A stretch of DNA of 11,897 nt from Flavobacteriia bacterium (GTDB lineage: Bacteria > Bacteroidota > Bacteroidia > Flavobacteriales > Flavobacteriaceae): the NCBI GenBank assembly GCA_018500075.1, contig JAHBAN010000214.1, forward strand, positions 1 through 11,897, given 5' to 3'. This document shows positions 1 to 6,449 of this stretch, piece after piece. Below the pieces are notes generated by a model, which saw only the letters and a list, made by a program, of their open reading frames with translations, ran no database searches and was not told the DNA's origin. The position numbers and the translations under genes were made by a program. The first letter of the stretch is position 1, and every line of letters starts with the position of its first letter.

Positions 1-2183
1 AGCACGACAAAGCCCGCGAGAATGGCGGCGGCGGCACCCCAGCGTGTTGCGCCCGCGAGCGCGCCCAGCACGTCAGAGACCCGCGCAATCGCCTCGCCGA
101 CGGGCACGCCTGTGATATTGGGGTAGGCGCGCGACATATCGCGCAGGATGGCGGCTTCGGCCTCAGGGGCGGCATAGACTGTGGCGATAAAGCTATGCGG
201 TGCGCCTGCTACGGCTCCGGGATTGAGCGCCATGACAAAGCCGATGCCTGCGGTGGAGAAATCCACGTCGCGCAGGCTGGTGATCGGGGCTTCAATGGGG
301 CGGCCGAGAATGTTGATCGTGAGGATATCACCGAGCTTTAGGCCGATTTCCTCGGCTTCTTCGGCGGCAAAGCTGATTTGGGGCGGGCCGTTGGCCCCGA
401 GCGGCCAATGCGCGCCCTCAAGGATGCTCCAGTTTTCGGGCAGCGCGTCATAGTAGGTGATGCCGCGGTCGCCCTCCACGACCCAATGTCCGGGGGCGAC
501 CTCTGTGGCGGGGATACCATTGATCTTGGAGAGGATGCCGCGCAGCATGGGCGCTGTTTCGATCCGGCTGACGGCGGGGGTGTCTCTCAGGGCGGCTTCA
601 AACGGGCCGATCTGGTCTTTCTGGATGTCGATGAAGAAAAACGACGGGGCGATTTCGGGGAGATCGCCTGTGATGGCGCGGCGCAGGTTGCCATCTATCT
701 GGCCCACGGTGGAGAGCACAGCGAGGCCGAGGCCGAGCGAGAGCACTGTTGTGAGCGCCTCCGGGCGTGCGCCGCCGATGGCCGCCAGCGCGAGGCGGTG
801 CATGGGCCGCCTCACCCGTGGGCGCAGGCGGCGGGCGAGGGCGCGCAGGCCCAGCGCGGCGAGCGCCAGCACGGCCAGCGCGGCGCCGAGGCCGAAGCTT
901 GTGTATAGGGTCAGTCGGGCGCTGCCCGAGAACCAGACGGCTGCCGCGATCAGGGCTGAAGAGAGGGCGAGCAGCACGATCAGGTAGGGCCAGCGGGGCC
1001 AGCCGCCTGCGCCGGCGTCACTTTCCCGAAAGAGCGTGGCGGCGCGCACGGTTTCGCTGCGCGCCAGAGGCAGGATCGTAAAGATCGCGGCTGTGAGCAA
1101 GCCATAGAGCGCCGCTTCAAACAGCGGCTCCGGCGCAAAGCCGAACTGCGCGGGCACGGGAAGCAAGGCGCTGAGCCATGGCCCCAGGAGCAGCGGCCCG
1201 CCGCCGCCGAGGAGCAGGCCGAGGCCGATGCCGAGCAGGGCCATCACGGCGATTTGGACGGCGTAGCTTGTGAGAATGGTGGCGCGCGAGGCGCCGATGC
1301 TGCGCAGGGTGGCGATGACGCGGGTCTTGCGCGCAAGATAGGCGCCCACGGCGATCGAGACCCCAATGCCGCCCATGGCGAGGCCCGAAAAGCCGACGAG
1401 CACGAGAAAGGCGGCCAGCCGTTCGATAAAGGCCGAGGCCTGCGGGGCGGCGTTGCGCGCGTCTGTCCAGCGCAGGCCGCTGTCGGGCAGGGCGCGGCGC
1501 AGCTCGGCTTCGAGCGCGTCAAGGTCGGTTCCGGCGGGCAGATCGAGCCGGTAGGAACTGTCAAACAGCGTGCCGGAGGAGAGCAGGCCCGAGCCGTCCA
1601 GCGCGCTGCGGTAGAGCAGGGTGCGGGGACCAAGAGAGAAGCCGGCGGCAACGCTGTCTGGCTCGTGGGTCAGGGCGGCGCGCAGGGTAAAGCTGGCCTC
1701 GCCGAGCGAGACGCTCTGGCCGATTTCAAGCCCGAGACGGGCAATCAGCTGGGGATCCATGACTAGGCCATAAACGCCGTTGCGCGGGGCGAGGGCTTCG
1801 GCCAAGGGCATCGCCGGCGCGAGCGTGACGGCGCCCGTCAGGGGGTAGGCTGTATCGACGGCCTTGACCTGTGTGAGCACGCGCAGGTCGCCAACGGCGG
1901 CGAGAGAGCGGAAATCGGCGATTTCGGAGAGCCGTGTGGCGCGGGCCTCCAGAGCCGCGCGCTCTTGCGGGCTGGCAAAGCGATAGGTCAGCGAAACCTG
2001 TGCATCGCCGCCCAGAAGCACAGCGCCATTTTCGGACAGCCCGCGCTCGAGCGCTGCGCGGATCGTGCCGATGGCGGCAATGGCGGCGACGCCGAGGGCG
2101 AGGCAGATCAGAAAGACATAAAAGCCCCGCGCGCCGCCTTTGAGTTCGGCGCGGGCGAGGCGCAGCGAGGTGGAGAGGCTCAT
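1..2183 (-). CDS. FtsX-type ABC transporter permease, YbbP-like (C-terminus cut by window edge)
   Basis: Integral membrane subunit of a YbbA/YbbP-type ABC system. The 727 visible codons run open to the left edge; the family is usually 800-850 residues, so roughly 100 residues and the last membrane segments are missing. It starts MSLSTSLRLARAELKGG, with a first membrane helix near residues 21-41. A large periplasmic-type region follows, then a first FtsX domain (about 250-370) with helices near 250-280, 306-325 and 354-370 and the cytoplasmic ARKTRVIATLRSIGAS segment typical of FtsX/MacB permeases. More helices lie near 398-421, 424-446 and 473-490, then a second soluble region. The last visible residues (ILAGFVV) begin the second FtsX domain. 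Its ATG overlaps the TGA of the upstream ATPase gene by 4 bp, so the two are surely co-translated. The substrate is unknown; a role in envelope lipid or lipoprotein handling is inference from the family. Confidence 0.9.
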   Translation of the reverse strand, partial: MSLSTSLRLARAELKGGARGFYVFLICLALGVAAIAAIGTIRAALERGLSENGAVLLGGDAQVSLTYRFASPQERAALEARATRLSEIADFRSLAAVGDLRVLTQVKAVDTAYPLTGAVTLAPAMPLAEALAPRNGVYGLVMDPQLIARLGLEIGQSVSLGEASFTLRAALTHEPDSVAAGFSLGPRTLLYRSALDGSGLLSSGTLFDSSYRLDLPAGTDLDALEAELRRALPDSGLRWTDARNAAPQASAFIERLAAFLVLVGFSGLAMGGIGVSIAVGAYLARKTRVIATLRSIGASRATILTSYAVQIAVMALLGIGLGLLLGGGGPLLLGPWLSALLPVPAQFGFAPEPLFEAALYGLLTAAIFTILPLARSETVRAATLFRESDAGAGGWPRWPYLIVLLALSSALIAAAVWFSGSARLTLYTSFGLGAALAVLALAALGLRALARRLRPRVRRPMHRLALAAIGGARPEALTTVLSLGLGLAVLSTVGQIDGNLRRAITGDLPEIAPSFFFIDIQKDQIGPFEAALRDTPAVSRIETAPMLRGILSKINGIPATEVAPGHWVVEGDRGITYYDALPENWSILEGAHWPLGANGPPQISFAAEEAEEIGLKLGDILTINILGRPIEAPITSLRDVDFSTAGIGFVMALNPGAVAGAPHSFIATVYAAPEAEAAILRDMSRAYPNITGVPVGEAIARVSDVLGALAGATRWGAAAAILAGFVV

Positions 2184-2866
2184 GCGGCGGCCTCTTCGGC
2201 CAGTAGGGCACCGCCAGAGAGGCGGATGACGCGGCGGCAACGCTTGGCGAGGCTGGTGTCATGGGTGACCAAGATCAGCGTGGTGCCCGCGGCGGCGCAG
2301 AGATCAAAGATCAGATCGGCCACGGCCGCGCCTGTGGCACTGTCCAGATTGCCTGTCGGCTCGTCGGCCAAAAGTATCTTGGGCTTGGGGGCCAGAGCGC
2401 GGGCGAGGGCGACGCGCTGTTGCTCTCCGCCAGAGAGCTGCGCCGGGAAGTGATCGGCGCGCGCGCCCAGCCCGACAGCGTCCAGCCCGGCGCGCGCCTG
2501 CCCTTTGGGATCGGGCGCGCCGGCAAGCTCGAGCGGCAGCGCGACATTTTCCAGCGCGGTGAGGGTCGCGATGAGGTGGAAAGACTGGAAGACAATGCCC
2601 ATATGGGCAAGACGGAACTGCGCCAAAGCGTCTTCGTCCATCTGGCCGAGGTCTTGGCCGAGGGCCTTAACCTGACCGCTGGTCGCGCGCTCAAGCCCGC
2701 CCATGAGCATCAGCAGGGAGGACTTGCCCGAGCCGGAGGGGCCTGTGAGGGCGAGTGTCTCGGACGGGTTTACGGCGAGGGTGATGCCCGACAGAATGGT
2801 GACGGGGCCTGCGTTGCCTGACAGAGAGAGACCGGCTTGGGAAAGCTGCATAATTGGAGACGTCAT
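2180..2866 (-). CDS. ABC transporter ATP-binding protein, YbbA/LolD type
   Basis: Cytoplasmic ATPase (228 residues) that powers the permease encoded directly downstream. All nucleotide-binding motifs are present: Walker A GPSGSGKS (42-49), Q-loop FQSFHL (Gln94), signature LSGGEQQR (144-151), Walker B ILLADEP with catalytic Glu169, D-loop GNLD (172-175) and H-loop His202 in VTHD. Its length and wording match the LolD/MacB/YbbA group. The start chosen is MTSPIMQLSQ, 228 codons; the frame is open 50 codons further upstream, but that extension lacks family similarity and would overlap the divergent esterase. A modest AGG lies 9 nt before the ATG. The TGA overlaps the permease ATG. The divergent neighbour is a TesA-type esterase, as in the E. 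coli ybbA-ybbP/tesA locus, which supports the YbbA assignment over LolD. Confidence 0.92.
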   Translation of the reverse strand: MTSPIMQLSQAGLSLSGNAGPVTILSGITLAVNPSETLALTGPSGSGKSSLLMLMGGLERATSGQVKALGQDLGQMDEDALAQFRLAHMGIVFQSFHLIATLTALENVALPLELAGAPDPKGQARAGLDAVGLGARADHFPAQLSGGEQQRVALARALAPKPKILLADEPTGNLDSATGAAVADLIFDLCAAAGTTLILVTHDTSLAKRCRRVIRLSGGALLAEEAAA

Positions 2867-2918
2867 GAGAAATAACCTGTTGGAGCACTTGCCTTTTTCA
2901 TATGGGGGCGCGCGGGCG

Positions 2919-3557
2919 ATGCGCAAGGCGGCAATGGCTTTTGCGCTGATTTGTCTTGGGGCGCAGGGGGCTTTTGCGGGGTCTTTGCGCATTCTGGCCT
3001 TTGGCGACAGTCTCACGCAGGGCTACGGGCTTATGGAGGCGGACGGCTTTGTGCCCCAGCTTCAGCGCTGGCTTGAGCGGCGCGAGGCCGAGGTGACGGT
3101 GGTCAATGGCGGGGTGTCGGGCGATACAACGGCTGGCGGTGCGGCGCGGATTGCCTGGAGCCTTAGCCCTGACATTGGCGCGGTGATTGTGACATTGGGG
3201 GGCAATGATATGCTGCGCGGGCTGGCCCCGAGCGAGGCCAAAGCAAATTTGGCAAAGATCATCGAGGCGGTGCAAGGCGCTGATTTGCCATTGCTTTTGA
3301 TCGGGATGCAGGCGCCGGGCAATTATGGCGCCGCGTATAAGGCGCAGTTTGAGGGGCTATATGCAGAGCTGGCGCAGGACTATGGCACGCTTTATGAGCC
3401 GCAGTTTCTGGGCGCTTTGGGGCAGACGCCAACCGAGGCGCTGGTGTGGATGCAGCAGGACGGGATCCACCCGAATGAAGAAGGTGTCTTGAAAATTGTC
3501 GAGGCGCTCGGGCCGCGTGTGCTTGAGCTTGCGGATATGGCGGCGCCCGAGCGGTGA
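2919..3557 (+). CDS. tesA: Secreted GDSL/SGNH esterase (arylesterase / lysophospholipase, TesA type)
   Basis: Periplasmic hydrolase of acyl or aryl esters (multifunctional thioesterase I/lysophospholipase L1 family), 212 residues. From the chosen ATG the protein starts MRKAAMAFALICLGAQGAFA, a good Sec signal peptide with cleavage near residue 20. All SGNH blocks are visible: GDSLTQG with nucleophile Ser31; GGVSGDTTAGG with oxyanion Gly68; GGND with Asn96; DGIHPNEEG with Asp181 and His184. An upstream in-frame ATG at 2865 would add 18 residues before the signal peptide. That ATG shares its CATG with the start of the divergent ATPase gene, so I consider it less likely. The gene is divergent from the YbbA/YbbP-type transporter genes, as in E. 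coli, and convergent with the small membrane-protein gene 7 bp downstream. True substrate preference cannot be read from sequence. Confidence 0.93.
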   Translation: MRKAAMAFALICLGAQGAFAGSLRILAFGDSLTQGYGLMEADGFVPQLQRWLERREAEVTVVNGGVSGDTTAGGAARIAWSLSPDIGAVIVTLGGNDMLRGLAPSEAKANLAKIIEAVQGADLPLLLIGMQAPGNYGAAYKAQFEGLYAELAQDYGTLYEPQFLGALGQTPTEALVWMQQDGIHPNEEGVLKIVEALGPRVLELADMAAPER

Positions 3558-3563
3558 GCGCGT

Positions 3564-3767
3564 TTAGCCCGCGCGCAGCCGGTCCGGAAGGGCGCGCTGC
3601 GCCAGCGCTTGCAGGAGGGCCAGCACGACCATGAGCAGCGTGGGCACCAGCGCGCAGGCCAGATAGAGCGAGACCGCCGCCAAAGCCCCAAGCCCGAGCG
3701 CGAAATGGGCAAAGACGGAGGCGAGAAGCCCGATGAAACTTCCTGAGATGAGGGCGACGAGGAGCAT
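3564..3767 (-). CDS. Small two-helix membrane protein, function unknown
   Basis: A 67-residue hydrophobic protein not assigned to any named family. Two membrane segments are evident, roughly residues 2-32 (LLVALISGSFIGLLASVFAH and onward) and 33-56 (SLYLACALVPTLLMVVLALL). They are followed by a short basic tail (QRALPDRLRAG) that probably stays in the cytoplasm. The ORF is supported by a Shine-Dalgarno-like AAAGG 7 nt before the ATG and by a coherent membrane-protein composition. It ends tail to tail with the esterase gene, 7 bp apart. Upstream are 161 bp shared with the divergent thioesterase gene. It could be a conserved hypothetical of the group; I see no motif that suggests a function. 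Confidence 0.7.
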   Translation of the reverse strand: MLLVALISGSFIGLLASVFAHFALGLGALAAVSLYLACALVPTLLMVVLALLQALAQRALPDRLRAG

Positions 3768-3883
3768 CTTGTGACCTTTGAGTTAAGCTGTGCTGCCAGT
3801 GTGGCGCGGCAAAGCGGCGAGACTGTGGCGTCACTTGGGAAAAGGACGGGCACAATTTGTTGCAGACTATGGCTCAATGATTA

Positions 3884-3901
3884 CCAAGCGGTTAAGCTTG
3901 G
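3884..3901. repeat. Short inverted repeat upstream of the thioesterase gene
   Basis: CCAAGC-GGTTAA-GCTTGG is a perfect 6-bp inverted repeat with a 6-nt centre, ending 27 bp before the thioesterase ATG. It lies in the 161-bp region between that gene and the divergent small membrane-protein gene. It might be an operator or a leader hairpin, but nothing else supports a role. A 6-bp inverted repeat can arise by chance. Confidence 0.3.
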
Positions 3902-3928
3902 GGCCGAGACCGTGAAAGGGACAGGATC

Positions 3929-4327
3929 ATGACCAAAATCGAGCCTAAGGGCGATCTGACATTGCGCACTCTGGCGATGCCGGCGGATGTGAATGTGAAT
4001 GGCGATATTTTTGGCGGCTGGGTCCTGTCGCAGATGGATATTGCCAGCGGGATCGTGGCCGCCGAACGCGCGGCGGGGCGGGTGGCGACTGTGGCGGTGG
4101 ATGCGATGAAGTTTATCAGCCCTGTGCAGGTCGGGGATGTGCTGTGTGTCTATGCCTGGATCGAGCGTGTCGGCACTACCTCTATGGCGATCGGGCTTGA
4201 GGCCTGGGCGCTGCGCCGGCACAGGGGGCTGCGCGAAAAAGTCACCGAGGGGCTGTTTACCTATGTCGCGATTGACGACACAGGACGCCCGCGGCCCGTG
4301 CCGGAAACTGGCAGGGCCGCGCGCTAA
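3929..4327 (+). CDS. Acyl-CoA thioesterase, hotdog fold, YciA-like
   Basis: Cytoplasmic enzyme that hydrolyses acyl-CoA to free acid and CoA; 132 residues, the usual size for the YciA/BACH-type single-hotdog group. The diagnostic block is NGDIFGGWVLSQMDIA (about residues 24-39), with Asp26 in the position of the catalytic aspartate of YciA-type enzymes and the long hotdog helix following it. A second conserved stretch, VDAMKFISPVQVGDVL (57-72), forms the substrate-side strand pair of the family. The C-terminal tail (RPRPVPETGRAAR) is proline/arginine-rich, as in relatives. The start has AGGA 5 nt upstream. The gene is convergent with the ridA-like gene, with only 5 bp between stop codons. Chain-length preference cannot be deduced. 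Confidence 0.9.
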   Translation: MTKIEPKGDLTLRTLAMPADVNVNGDIFGGWVLSQMDIASGIVAAERAAGRVATVAVDAMKFISPVQVGDVLCVYAWIERVGTTSMAIGLEAWALRRHRGLREKVTEGLFTYVAIDDTGRPRPVPETGRAAR

Positions 4328-4332
4328 GCGCT

Positions 4333-4680
4333 TTATTTTGCAGCAGTAATCAGGAACTCGACTTTGTAGTCGGGCGTGGCGAGCTTGGCCTCGCCACAGG
4401 CGCGCGCGGGGGTGTGGCCTTGGGGAACCCAAGCGTCCCAGACGGCGTTCATGGTGGCGAAATCGGCCATATCGGCGAGCCAGATCGTGCATTGCAGGAT
4501 CTTGGTTTTGTCCGAGCCGACTTCGGCCAGAAGGCTGTCGATCTGGGCAAGGCAGTCTTTGGTTTGTTGGGTGACATCGGCCTGCGGGCTGCCGACCTGG
4601 CCGGCCAGATAGATCGTGTCGCCATGGGTGACGATCTGGCTCATGCGGGTGTTGCTGTGGTGACGGGTGATCTCGGCCAT
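4333..4680 (-). CDS. RidA (YjgF/YER057c/UK114) family protein
   Basis: Small cytoplasmic protein, 115 residues, of the Rid family. RidA members deaminate reactive enamine/imine intermediates released by PLP enzymes, protecting other enzymes from damage. The C-terminal signature TPARACGEAKLATPDYKVEF is present. Arg93, Cys95 and Glu108 have the same spacing as Arg105, Cys107 and Glu120 of E. coli RidA, so an imine-deaminase active site appears intact. The N-terminus is shorter than RidA proper and lacks the PYSQAV segment, so it belongs to a side branch, and its exact subfamily and substrate are uncertain. A strong AAGGAG lies 5 nt before the ATG. The csp gene lies 189 bp upstream on the same strand, separated by a terminator, so this gene probably has its own promoter. 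Confidence 0.88.
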   Translation of the reverse strand: MAEITRHHSNTRMSQIVTHGDTIYLAGQVGSPQADVTQQTKDCLAQIDSLLAEVGSDKTKILQCTIWLADMADFATMNAVWDAWVPQGHTPARACGEAKLATPDYKVEFLITAAK

Positions 4681-4821
4681 GGGGCGCTCCTTTTCAATGA
4701 TTTGGCGACCCTAGGGGAGGCTTGCGCCGATGGGAAGAGGGCGCAGCATCGGGCGTCGGCAAAGACGGGCAAGACACGGGCAAGAGGGGGCTGGAGGCGG
4801 GCCAGAGGCGGCCCAAACGCA

Positions 4822-4849
4822 AAAGGCGCACCCCGAGGGATGCGCCTTT
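4822..4849 (-). terminator. Rho-independent-type terminator of the cold-shock gene
   Basis: Read leftward, the hairpin has the arms AAAGGCGCA and TGCGCCTTT with further C/G pairing inside and a small loop. It is followed by TTTTGCGTTT. It begins 20 bp after the csp stop codon, in the position expected for the csp transcript end. The U-tract is short but the stem is strong. Confidence 0.75.
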
Positions 4850-4869
4850 CATTGGTCTGTGCAAAGAGC

Positions 4870-5076
4870 TTACATCAATTCGATGTTTGACGCTGCTTCG
4901 CGGCCATCGCGGCCTGCTTCGATGTCGAAGCTAACTTTTTGGTTGTCGGCGAGACCTGTGAGGCCTGCGCGCTCAACGGCTGAGATGTGAACGAACACGT
5001 CTTTTGAGCCGCCATCGGGAGCGATAAAGCCGAAGCCTTTGGTTGAGTTGAACCATTTTACTGTGCCAGTAGCCAT
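4870..5076 (-). CDS. Cold-shock domain protein, CspA family
   Basis: RNA/ssDNA-binding single-domain cold-shock protein, 68 residues, matching the usual 66-70. It starts MATGTVKWFNSTKGFGFIAP. RNP1 is KGFGFI (13-18) and RNP2 is VFVHIS (27-32), with the aromatic residues Trp8, Phe15, Phe17, Phe28 and His30 that stack on nucleic acid. The start at 5076 has AAGGA 8 nt upstream; an upstream in-frame ATG (5118) would add a non-homologous 14-residue extension and is rejected. The gene is monocistronic, with a hairpin terminator downstream and a long upstream region, which would suit the long leader that regulates many csp mRNAs. Whether it is cold-induced cannot be told from sequence. Confidence 0.95.
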   Translation of the reverse strand: MATGTVKWFNSTKGFGFIAPDGGSKDVFVHISAVERAGLTGLADNQKVSFDIEAGRDGREAASNIELM

Positions 5077-5201
5077 CAGTGTTTTCCTTAGATCATGTTG
5101 CCCGCGAAAGTGCAGCAACCCGGCTTATCACGTCGTCGTCGTCTAGAACTGTGAGCCGTTGGTCGGAAAACAGGGGTCGAGTAGAAGATCGTAGCAAGCG
5201 C

Positions 5202-5230
5202 TATATGGCATTGATCGGGATTCGTTACAA
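5202..5230 (-). promoter_or_regulatory. Possible csp promoter
   Basis: Read leftward, TTGTAA and CATATA are separated by 17 nt; shifting the -10 by two bases gives TATAGC. This would give a leader of roughly 120 nt, in keeping with csp genes. Agreement with consensus is only moderate. Confidence 0.3.
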
Positions 5231-5292
5231 GAGGGGCAGCGCGCGGTCGGGTTAACGGGCAAAACCCTGCTCAAAACAGGGGGGTGATATCT

Positions 5293-5320
5293 GTGCACAA
5301 CCCGTGCACAAAGCGTGCAC
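5293..5320. repeat. Three GTGCAC palindromes phased at 11 bp
   Basis: Perfect GTGCAC hexamers begin at 5293, 5304 and 5315, each 11 bp from the next, so they lie on one face of the helix. They sit in the 353-bp gene-free stretch between the divergent csp and trxC genes (5077-5429), 56 bp before the candidate trxC -35. The rest of that stretch holds the csp leader, a possible csp promoter, a short CCCTG/CAGGG inverted repeat near 5266-5281 and the trxC promoter. I see no ORF or RNA gene in it. Confidence 0.6.
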
Positions 5321-5375
5321 CGGCTGATTTCTGTTTTTGTTAAGACAAAATTAGCTAACGCAGCGTGCGGTGCTC

Positions 5376-5403
5376 TTGTTTGGGCGGGGGGCTGTTGTAT
5401 ATT
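5376..5403 (+). promoter_or_regulatory. Candidate sigma-70-type promoter of trxC
   Basis: TTGTTT and TATATT are separated by 16 nt. Transcription would start near 5410, giving a leader of about 20 nt that holds the GGAGG ribosome-binding site of the thioredoxin gene. The -10 is the best match to consensus in this AT-poor neighbourhood. Confidence 0.5.
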
Positions 5404-5429
5404 GAAAGTTGAATATGGTGGAGGTCAAG

Positions 5430-5849
5430 ATGGCTGGAAAGAAACTGACGTGTTTTGACTGCGCGCAGGTCAACCGCGTGCCCGAGGAGCGGCTCATGGA
5501 GGCCAAATGTGGAACCTGCGGGGCAAAGCTTGTGGCGACCAAGGCTGTGGAGGTCGATTTTGGCACGCTGCAAAAGGCCGCCCGCAACGACGAGCTGCCT
5601 CTTGTGGTCGATTTCTGGGCGCCGTGGTGTGGGCCGTGCAAGATGATGGGACCGGAATTTGCCAAAGCCGCCGATGTGCTGGCGGGCCGCGCGCGGCTTG
5701 TGAAGCTGAACACCGAGGCCGAACCGAAAGCGGGGCAGGCCTACGGGATCCGCGGCATCCCGACGATGGTGCGCTTTGAGGGCGGGAAGGAAAAGAAGCG
5801 GCAGAGCGGCGCGATGCGCGCCGGGGATATTGTGAGTTGGGTTGGGTGA
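5430..5849 (+). CDS. trxC: Thioredoxin 2 (zinc-binding thioredoxin TrxC)
   Basis: Cytoplasmic protein-disulfide reductase, 139 residues as expected for TrxC. The N-terminal zinc-finger module has Cys8-x2-Cys11 and Cys27-x2-Cys30, which separates TrxC from TrxA. The thioredoxin fold follows with active site WCGPC (Cys67, Cys70) in FWAPWCGPCKMM and the cis-proline loop GIPT (Pro111). The C-terminal helix region ends AGDIVSWVG. The start chosen is the ATG with GGAGG 5 nt upstream; an in-frame TTG 7 codons earlier lies at the predicted transcription start and is rejected. In E. coli trxC belongs to the OxyR oxidative-stress regulon. Whether the GTGCAC cluster upstream plays any such role is unknown. 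The gene stands alone; a REP-like element begins 14 bp after its stop codon. Confidence 0.95.
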   Translation: MAGKKLTCFDCAQVNRVPEERLMEAKCGTCGAKLVATKAVEVDFGTLQKAARNDELPLVVDFWAPWCGPCKMMGPEFAKAADVLAGRARLVKLNTEAEPKAGQAYGIRGIPTMVRFEGGKEKKRQSGAMRAGDIVSWVG

Positions 5850-5862
5850 GGATTGGTGGGGG

Positions 5863-5887
5863 GGTGCGCAGGGGATGCGCAGCCTAC
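5863..5887 (+). repeat. REP-like palindrome R0, upstream of the RAYT gene
   Basis: GGTGCGCA-GGGGA-TGCGCAGC followed by CTAC. It shares GGTGCGC, TGCGCA and the CCTAC tail with the four elements 3' of the RAYT gene, in the same orientation as R2-R4. The hairpin has one mismatch. It lies between the trxC stop and the RAYT start. Confidence 0.75.
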
Positions 5888-5929
5888 AGCGTTGAGAGTG
5901 TGTTAACCTTGATTGGATAGCAGTGATGT

Positions 5930-6412
5930 ATGTCCAGTTACACGCGGCCCCGCGCAGCAGGGGCGACGATTTTTTTCACGGTGAACTTGGCAGAGCGGGG
6001 GTCCGCTCTGTTGACCGAGAAGGTCGATCTTTTGCGCGCGGCGGTTTTGCAGACCAAAGAGGAGCGCCCCTTTCACATAGAGGCTTGGGTGGTGTTGCCC
6101 GATCACATTCATGCTGTTTGGACATTGCCCTCGGGAGACCACGACTTTTCAACGCGCTGGGGCGTGATAAAGGCGCGGTTTTCGCGGCAGGTGCCGAAGG
6201 GATCTCAGAGGGCCAGCCATATCTTGCGCCGGGAACGGGCGGTTTGGCAGCGCCGGTTTTGGGAGCACCATATTCGCGGGCCAGAGGACTACGCACAGGC
6301 TGTGCGCTACTGCTACATGAACCCGGTGAAGCACGGGTATGTTGAGGCTCCGCAGGATTGGGCGTTTTCCACGGTGCACCGCGATATCAGAGCCGGCCGC
6401 TGGGTGGCGTAG
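5930..6412 (+). CDS. REP-associated tyrosine transposase (RAYT), Y1/HUH family
   Basis: Single-strand DNA nuclease/strand transferase related to IS200/IS605 TnpA, 160 residues, full length for the family. It opens MSSYTRPRAAGATIFFTVNL. The HUH motif is LPDHIH (His59, His61). The signature WQRRFWEHHIR lies at 106-116 and the tyrosine motif RYCYMNPVKHG at 126-136, with Tyr127 the likely nucleophile. The protein ends with an AFSTVHRDI block. RAYTs normally act on REP palindromes and are kept as single chromosomal copies. Here REP-like elements lie on both sides and one contains the stop codon. The start is inferred from the conserved N-terminus; no good ribosome-binding site precedes it, so expression may be low. 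No inactivating mutation is visible. Confidence 0.93.
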   Translation: MSSYTRPRAAGATIFFTVNLAERGSALLTEKVDLLRAAVLQTKEERPFHIEAWVVLPDHIHAVWTLPSGDHDFSTRWGVIKARFSRQVPKGSQRASHILRRERAVWQRRFWEHHIRGPEDYAQAVRYCYMNPVKHGYVEAPQDWAFSTVHRDIRAGRWVA

Positions 6413-6433
6413 GGTGCGCATTTATTGCGCACC
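6409..6433 (-). repeat. REP-like palindrome R1, inverted, overlapping the RAYT stop codon
   Basis: On the minus strand this element reads GGTGCGCA-ATAAA-TGCGCACC plus CTAC, base for base the same as R4 over 25 bp but inverted. Its GTAG end contains the RAYT TAG stop at 6410-6412. With R2 it forms an inverted pair whose 25-bp arms differ at one position, separated by 16 nt. Confidence 0.85.
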
Positions 6434-6449
6434 GCTGTTGGGAGCTGAA

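Noticed and set aside
378..987. Overlapping plus-strand frames opposite the permease gene
   Set aside because: They are antisense shadows; the minus-strand frame gives a coherent FtsX permease running through the region.
5293..5309. DnaA boxes or a replication origin between csp and trxC
   Set aside because: The TGTGCACAA-like nonamers have two mismatches to the consensus and there is no AT-rich unwinding region or origin gene nearby.
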